Shown piece by piece: positions 57,446 to 64,000 of a stretch of 64,000 nt of DNA. The stretch spans positions 62,001 through 126,000 of the forward strand of contig JANVFP010000020.1 in assembly GCA_027919835.1 (NCBI GenBank), in the 5' to 3' direction. The position numbers and the translations under genes were made by a program. How positions within the stretch are numbered: the first letter of the stretch is position 1; the number at the start of each line of letters is the position of its first letter. Source of the DNA: Lentinula raphanica (Eukaryota > Basidiomycota > Agaricomycetes > Agaricales > Omphalotaceae). The notes under the pieces were generated by a model. That model saw nothing but the letters and a program-made list of their open reading frames with translations, searched no databases and was not told where the DNA came from.

Positions 57446-58097
57446 CTCCATGTTGGATGAGCTGTATACTTGTTATTGCATTCATGATTGGAAGTATTCC
57501 AGAGTCCTGGCCACTGGGGAACTAAGGTTTAGTGTAGTCAGGTCTGTGAGTTTGTGATTCCTGACAGTATTCCCTCCTTCACCAGGACCGAGCCCTCGAG
57601 GTCTGAGTATAGAGTGTAGTGATGAATCCATGAAATTCACAGTGAGCTGAATAGGGGTAATCAGGTTTGAATATACTGCAAAGATCTTGGGAATGCAGTT
57701 AGGTGTATCAATGATAGTTAATCCATGATATTCACAGTGAGTTGGATCATTAGATGAATGCACTCCAAAGATGATGGGAATGCAGCTGGATGTATCAGTG
57801 AAGGTATAGGATAGGGGTTAGTGTATAGTCAAAGTGGTCAGAGTTGAATGAGTTTTTGAAAGAATCAAGAGAAATAGGGGCTGGAACGCCGGTTTCAGCA
57901 ATATCTTTGATATCTGCCGAAGTGCCGACATGCCGGTTGCCGAAATTTCGCATCGTGTGACCGGCTTTACTTGTACCGGTTCCGCATTTCCACGATTATT
58001 TTCACCTCGTTTCTTTTGCTCTCAACACTTCTTCTATCAACCGTCGGCTTTGGGAATGACCACAGAAGAGAACACAGAGTCCATCGGGATATAGGAG
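57446..58097. other. No gene recognised; two related ~110-bp segments
   Basis: ATCCATGAAATTCACAGTGAG (57,626) and ATCCATGATATTCACAGTGAG (57,720), each followed by TGGGAATGCAG.T..TGTATC, are a local duplication. From 57,880 the sequence becomes GC-richer (GAACGCCGGTTTCAGC, GCCGACATGCCGGTTGCCG). Confidence 0.4.
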
Positions 58098-58930
58098 ATG
58101 GCGTTTGGGAGATTTGACCGCGGAAAGATGCTGGTAAGTGCTTCGTTGAATAATTTTCCTTTCCGGTCTAATGATATAAGGATAGCAACCTCATGCCCTC
58201 CTCTTCCTACCGACCATCTTCTCATCCCAGACCCTTGGCTTCCCATTCTGATCTGGACCTTTCAACTTTTTATTGGACCCTGGACTGATCATGAGCACCC
58301 GGCTAATCGCATATTGGACGAAGATGAAGATCGCATCGCGGAATTGTCGTCTCGCAGCAATGAACGCCACACGAATATGGAATTTGAACGGCGAAAGGGA
58401 CGATGAGGACAACTCGATCAGGAGGACGAGATTATGCGAGGGATACCTGAACTTCTGGGACAACGAGGTGAGTGCTCATTCATCATCTTTTTCTGCCAAT
58501 CTAACGATATGCAGATAGAGACCGTATCACGCCTGACCCCGTGTAGGACCCTGGGTCGTAACTAGATGCTTGGCAGTTCACCGGATATTGAAGCCGAAGA
58601 AATGGAATAGCAAAACCGCCGTAAAGACACGACCATCGGCATTGCCAGAGATATTGGCGACAAGAAGAATGATCTGGAGAACAAGGATGACTCAAGGACG
58701 TGGATGACGCGACGGACGTGGACGACTCGACTGACGTGGACGTGCTCAACCCTGTGCAGGACCAGGACCATCATCAATCGACGCTACGCGAATATAGACA
58801 CGAACGGCAAAAGGGACGAGGACGACTCGACGGCGGTACCAATACGGTCAGAGGACCATGCCGAATCGATAAGGAATGAGACAAATGGACAATCGCATGG
58901 GTTTGTGGCACGACACCTGGTTTTCTAAGG
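58098..58930 (+). other. Possible exons of an unrecognised plus-strand gene
   Basis: ATG 58,098 opens MAFGRFDRGKML with a GTAAGT donor at about 58,133. Later pieces include two related segments, around 58,380-58,470 and 58,795-58,930 (both with CGGCRAAAGGGACGA.GA), suggesting a duplicated exon. Charged, Arg/Asp-rich. No domain seen and splice structure unresolved; it may be noise or part of the gene downstream. Confidence 0.3.
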
Positions 58931-59238
58931 TGTGTGACTGCTAATATTTCTTTATGGTTGCACAAACTGAATTAGTATTGTCCTCATTCCTCCAGCTCCA
59001 AGCTTGTCGAGTACCATCTCTTTTCATTGCCCTCCCACACGTGTCAAGGGTCACCGCGCGTGCTGGCCTGCTAGGTCCATATCAAGTACTTCAAGAACCT
59101 GCATTTGTGCAAGGTACATTGGTGGTTTGACTAGGGCTTTGGTACGCCTCATCTCTTCCTATTCACTCACATTTGCTCACTCAGGTTATAGCTTTTAAAA
59201 GTAGCTGTTTTCCACAAGTGTACTCCCATTCCACTTCC

Positions 59239-61055
59239 ATGTCTTTGTCTGCCACCACACTTCCTTCCTCTGGATTGCCCTTACAGGGTCCGCCAAATTC
59301 GCCGTCAACCTCCGCACTCTCCGTATCATCTCCGAACGTTGTTGCCAATACGTCGTCTGGAAAGGCCGTAATGGTTCCCACAAACACTTCTATGTCTCCG
59401 CTCTCTGGACTGCCGATTCAGGATCTGCTTGATCCTCATTCGACCTCTCCACGCTTGTCCATGACTATCGACACCACTATGAGTGCGTCGTCGGAAACGA
59501 ATGTAATAGTTTCTGCGAATACGCCGGCGTTTCCGGTCTCATCATCCATCCTTGATGTCGCTACAAAAGTGTCGGACAGGACGGAGGTAACTGCTTCTAT
59601 GAACGCATTGGAAACCTCGCTCTCGTCGCCGGTTAACAACATTGATTCGAATGTTTTGTCCGGAACCAACGTCACCGTGGACTCGATCCGTTCTGCCTTT
59701 CTCCATTTCATGGCAGCCAACCACTTATTAGACTTGGCGGCTATCGCGTCTGGTTTTTCAGACAGTTTTGTGGACGGTCTGGTGTACTGTTTGCTTGGGC
59801 ATGGAATCGGTATCCGTCAGTTAACCGGGTAAGTCTACTGTGTTCCCTCCACTATGCATTCACAGCTGACTCTTCATTGCTTGGTATACTAGGACACATG
59901 ATCTTGAGCGGACCATTATTATGCAGCAACTGGACGAGGCTCAAGTCGCTCAAGCAGCAGCCGAAACGTAAGTAGCGTTTCCGTAAATTTTTTCTGGCAC
60001 CGCTGACCCATGTATATTTTCTAGGGCTCGGGACAGTATGCAGTCCTTTGTGGATGCTGCTGCAGCCCATCAAGATCAGTGCGAGCAAGAGCTGCAGGAA
60101 CTCCGCCTAAAGTATCATCAGTTGGAGGAACAGCTGGATGATGCAAACATGCAGTTGGCAGCTGCTCGCGGTGAGGTAGACTTTACGACTGCCCAGAACA
60201 CTTTGATGGAAGATGAGAATACCAGGCTCGAGAATGACAATGATCGACTGGTTGAAGACCGTAAGGTTTTAACTTCGCAAAATGAGGTGCTTTTCAAGTA
60301 AGTGATTGCAGTTTTGTTTGAGGCTGTGGTTGACCTTGTCCTTTAACAGGAGTCTCCTTTCCCATCAGGAGACACTAGAGTATCTCCTGAAGAAGGACAG
60401 CCCTGCTGAGGTTCTTCATGAGCTTGGTCGATCCAAGGAGGAGCTGGAACGAGTGCAACGGGACTTGGAACTTTCCCGTTCCTCTGTTCAGACCCTCCAG
60501 GAGACCATCTCCTTGCACCTGGATACTATCTCCGTTAAGGATGAGCAGATCTATGTTCTGAACACCCTTATCAACACTTTGGAGAATCGAGTTTCCACAG
60601 TGCAGGCTTCTAGCCTTGTTGTCTCTCAGCAACACACCGACTTGGTTCTTGCCCACAATGCCACCAATACCACTCTCAATGGTGCCGTTTCCTTTATTCG
60701 GAAACTATCCCATGCATTACTGCTTCAGCGTTCACTTGATTTGCAGCCATTCCTGGTCGCCATTCGTCGTGACCTTGTGACTCTTTCCAAACACTGCAGG
60801 GATGCTGATTGGACCCAGACCATGGGTATGTTTCATCACATTGTCCAGTCCCTCCAAACCATCAGGGATATCACTACCTCGGCTGCCTATGCTCGTGCAC
60901 GCCAGACCGAGTTGATAGACCTCGACGGTATGGTGGAGAGTGCCCAGCACATCATTGCAGAGGCTCATGGTGATGCTTCTATTCCTGCTATGGATTTATC
61001 TGTTCACCGTTTGGATCCTGAACTTCCCGTGGCCCTTCGAAACACTCCAGACTAG
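59239..61055 (+). CDS. Spliced coiled-coil protein, function unknown; possible premature stop
   Basis: ATG 59,239 (MSLSATTLPSSGLPLQGPPN). Four exons with consensus GTAAGT donors: 59,239-59,828, 59,893-59,967, 60,025-60,297 and 60,350-61,055; the codons join in frame at all three junctions. Residues 1-170 are Ser/Thr-rich; then IRSAFLHFMAANHLLDLAAI; then long coiled coil (QLDEAQVAQAAAET; QELRLKYHQLEEQLDDANMQ; ELERVQRDLELSRSSVQTLQ; NTLINTLENRVSTV). The TAG at 61,053 is followed in the same frame by 74 codons with protein-like acidic sequence (QYQPYSPEVDIDDYDGDEDF) to TAA 61,276-61,278, so the stop may be recent. It runs convergent to the Ty3 pol, whose stop lies 130 bp further. Not recognised; could be a host structural protein. 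Confidence 0.75.
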
Positions 61056-61407
61056 AGCTGGGCAGCTCCTGATTCAGTTTCCTTTCCCCATGCCTCTTCC
61101 GATGCTAGTACTAGTATCTTTGGTGATGACTACTCCATGGCTACTCCTGAAACTGAAGTAGTTTCCCATCGTTCCTCTCCCCAATATCAGCCCTACTCTC
61201 CAGAGGTTGATATAGATGATTATGATGGTGATGAAGACTTCCGAGGTGACCTTGCATATCCCCATCTTGAAGACTAAGCTATCTTTTCTTTCTATAACCC
61301 AATTACATACTTGTTATGACTTGTGCATGATTTACGATTTCTTTGGTGTTGATTTTGGAAATAAGATAGGTGTTGTTACATGAATACAATGATTTGTTGC
61401 CATGAAA

Positions 61408-64000
61408 TTATTGGGTTTCCCGTTCCCATTCTCCTTGTCGGAGTGGAGCTTTTCGGGAATGAGACCTGTAGAATTCTTCAATAGCTTCTTTTGCTCGAGG
61501 AAGATGTGCCAAGGGTTCCCATGTATCATCTTCAGGCCCATATCCTTCCCATCTAACCAAGTACCTTAGCTTTCCAGCTACTCGTTTACAATCTAAGATT
61601 TCCTGTACTTCAAACTCTTGTTCGCCCTCAATCTCAATTGGAGGTTGTGGAGCAGGTTTTTGCTGAGGGTAGAATTCAGGTGGATGTGGACTAAGGAGAT
61701 CAACATGGAAGACATTATGAATCCTTCCCATGGTTACAGGAAGCTCGAGTTGATATGCATGACTAGAGATCTTCTCCTTGATTTTAAATGGTCCCAATTT
61801 ACGGTAATCCAATTTCTTTGATGGCCGTTTTGTTTGTATATTTTTAGTGTTTAACCAAACTTTGGTTCCTTTTACCCAATCTGTACTCTCTTTTCTCCGA
61901 TGTCTATTGGTCTTCTGTTCATAAGACTGATTGGTGCGTGCAATCTCTTCTTTGAGATATGCATGTACTTCCTTCAACTCCTTGGCTTTCAAATGAGCAG
62001 AGTGACTAGGAACATTTTTAAGGTTGAGTGTGATGCATGGGTGATACCCTTTGTTTGCAAAGAATGGGGACATCCCTGTTGCATCACTTGGTGTATTGTT
62101 GTACACAAACTCTGCCAATGGCAACCATTCAGCCCAGTCATCCTGATCATAATTCACAAAGATGCGAAGGTACTGTTCCAATGTCTGGTTTGTACGCTCT
62201 GTTTGTCCATCTGTCTGAGGATGATATGCTGTAGAGAAATTCTGCTTGATTGACAGAATTTCACATAGTGATTTCCAGAATGCAGAGACAAATAGACTTC
62301 CCCGATCAGATACTATATCTGCAGGTAATCCATGTTTGGAAAAGATGTCTCGAATGAATAATCGTGCAAGATCCGTGGCTTTGTCAGTGGTGTGACATGG
62401 AACAAAGACTGCCTGCTTGGTGAGTCTGTCAACTACCACCATGATAGCGTCATATCTATCTGACAGAGGTAATTCCACAATATGGTCCACTGAGATTGAA
62501 CTCCATGGTCTGTCACCAATTGGTAGAGGTTTGAGCAGTCCCAACTTCTTCTGTCGAGCTGCTTTTCCTCTTTGACACTCATGACAGGAGCGTACATATC
62601 GTTTAACATCACGATGAATTCCTTTCCAATAGTAATTCTGCATTATAAGTTTCTGAGTTTTTCGTATTCCTGGGTGTCCTCGTAATTTGTGATCATGATG
62701 AGTTTGTAGGATTTGTAATCGAAGTCCATTCTCATCTGGGACATATATCTTTCCATCTTGCAGCAGCAGTCCATCCTCTGATCTGTATGGTCCTGGATCA
62801 TCTGACTCTGCTTTTTCCAGCATAGTCTTCCAGTAACTATCTTTGGGTGCTTTTCGGATTTTTGAAATGTCTGCTTCATCATTTAAAACCAGAGAGGCAA
62901 GTAGCTGTTCAGGTTTTAAGAAAACCTTGTGATTGGGATCATCTGCCTCTTTTATTCCCCCCTTTTTTGGGTAAACGTCCGCCCGTCGGGTGAGTGCATC
63001 TGGTTTCATTCCTAATCGACCTGGACGGTAGTTGATATGGAAGTTAAATCCGGAGAGGAATTCTGACCATCTTGCCTGTCGGCGAGTAAGAGCCTTTGTG
63101 GTTGTGAACCACTGCAAGTTATTATGATCTGTGAAAACCTCCACTTTATATTTAGAACCTTCCAAATATGCCCTCCACTGCTTGAAAGACTCTACAATGG
63201 CTAACATTTCCTTGTCATATATGTCATAATTGAGTTCTGCAGCAAGGAGGCTCCGAGCAAAGAATGCAATGGGATGGAATTCTCCCGTTTCAGGATCAAA
63301 TTGTGAGATGATGGAAGCAATGGCAAAGTCTGAAGCATCGGATTCCAAGATAACAGGAAGATCTGGTTGAAAATGTTTCAGAATGGGAGCCTCAGTGAAT
63401 GCTTTCTTCAGCAATTCAAACACTGATTGACACTGATCTGTCCAATTCCATGCAGAATTCTTTGATAACAGCTTGGTGAGGGGTTTCGTAATTCCTGAGA
63501 AGTTATCAATGAAACGCCGGTAAAAATTTGCAAATCCCAAAAATGACTGAAGTTCCTTGATTGTAGCTGGTGTAGGGCAGTTCTGGATGATTTCCACCTT
63601 TTTAGGATCCATTTTTATTCCTCTAGGAGAAATAATTACTCCCAGGTACTCCACTTCATCCCTGTGAAATTCACACTTCTCTGGCTTCACATGTAAATCA
63701 TGTTTCTCCAACCATTTAAGAACCTCCTGAACATGCTGTTCATGTTCTTCCTCATTTTGGAATATATCAGGATATCATCCAAGTATATGATGACATAGTT
63801 ATCCGTGAGATCATGAAAGATGTCGTTCATAAAGAATTGGAAATATGAGGGTGCATTTGTCAATCCAAAAGGCATAACCAAGTATTCATATAAACCATAA
63901 CGTGTCCGGAATGCAGTTTTCCATTCATGTCCTTCAGCAACACGAATGTTATTGTAACCAGCACGTAGATCCAACTTGGTAAAAATTTTTGCCTCTTTTA
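61408..64000 (-). pseudogene. Ty3-type chromovirus pol (RT-RNase H-integrase-chromodomain), frameshifted and cut by window edge
   Basis: Domain order on the minus strand: RT ([20 protein letters not shown], then the catalytic YLDDILIYS at about 63,790), thumb (KCEFHRDEVEYLGVIISPRG), RNase H (ELNYDIYDKEMLAIVESFKQ, TDHNNLQW), integrase zinc finger (HKLRGHPGIRKTQ...CHECQRGK), catalytic core (VDHIVELPLSDRYDAIMVVV, DIVSDRGSLF, HPQTDGQTERTNQTL) and a C-terminal chromodomain (FEVQEILDCKR, YLVRWEGYGPEDDTWEP). The last 25 window bases continue the RT frame, so protease and Gag are outside. The RT frame breaks in an A run at 63,755-63,758: upstream and downstream parts are one base out of phase. Otherwise the 767-codon frame is open. 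No 3' LTR was located with confidence; TGTAACAACACC on the minus strand at about 61,380 is a candidate start. Confidence 0.88.

Noticed and set aside
57212..57525. Overlapping ORFs on both strands through the minisatellite (e.g. THEAVHEA repeats)
   Set aside because: Artefact of a 15-bp tandem repeat without stops; no start, splice or homology support. Also considered as a CRISPR-like array, but the units are contiguous with no spacers and the genome is fungal.
61074..61265. Minus-strand ORF over the end of the coiled-coil gene
   Set aside because: Shadow of the acidic C-terminal codons; no motif.

Overview
The window looks like a transposon-dense accessory region of a basidiomycete genome, most likely an Agaricomycete (mushroom-type fungus). 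Reasons: short GT-AG introns of about 50-60 bp in nearly every gene, and a KDZ transposase with a CxC2 cysteine cluster, a Plavaka (CACTA-like) transposase with a Ulp1 protease, an Ndc10/GCR1-type Crypton-like gene, a DIRS-like retroelement, a Ty3 chromovirus and a TET/JBP-like dioxygenase gene. No rRNA, tRNA or ordinary housekeeping gene was recognised. Family names come from remembered family patterns; no search was run.

Layout. 1-374: end of a foldback element. 485-4100 (-): decayed Crypton-like tyrosine-recombinase gene broken by three copies of a ~224-bp MITE. 4.2-14.3 kb: AT-rich, gene-poor repeats with seven more MITE copies, a truncated foldback element and a 2.3-kb inverted-repeat element. 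14.7-21.7 kb: three pieces of one DIRS-like retroelement arranged partly as a palindrome. 21.7-24.5 kb: non-autonomous LTR element (minus strand) inside the DIRS ORF. 25-30 kb (-): apparently intact Plavaka transposase and Ulp1 protease. 31,122-43,875: a complete 12.75-kb KDZ transposon with ~122-bp terminal inverted repeats and a perfect 7-bp target duplication, carrying a KDZ transposase (-), a large charged protein (-) and a third divergent gene (+) that two further elements have split. 44.5-51.8 kb: a gene with three tandemly repeated exons (+), a TET/JBP-like dioxygenase gene (-) and a GIY-YIG-like gene (+). 51.8-56.3 kb: two more inverted-repeat elements, one splitting another gene. 57-61 kb: minisatellite, unclear exons and a spliced coiled-coil gene (+). 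61.4-64 kb: Ty3 chromodomain pol (-), frameshifted and cut by the window edge.

How it fits together. The main observation is a KDZ transposition system caught in action. The autonomous element and four non-coding inverted-repeat elements (35,516-38,532; 39,073-39,655; 53,211-56,336; 11,439-13,779) all have perfect 7-bp target duplications. Most of their ends start with variants of CAGCTGTAGCTGTAAG or CACCTGTAGCTGTAG. Removing each nested copy plus one 7-bp repeat restores an open reading frame in the host gene. One of the small elements carries a block of telomere-like TTAGGG/TTAGGGG repeats. A separate MITE family (CATCAGG...CCTGATG, 2-bp duplication) has ten copies, three of which have a matching unoccupied site elsewhere in the same window.
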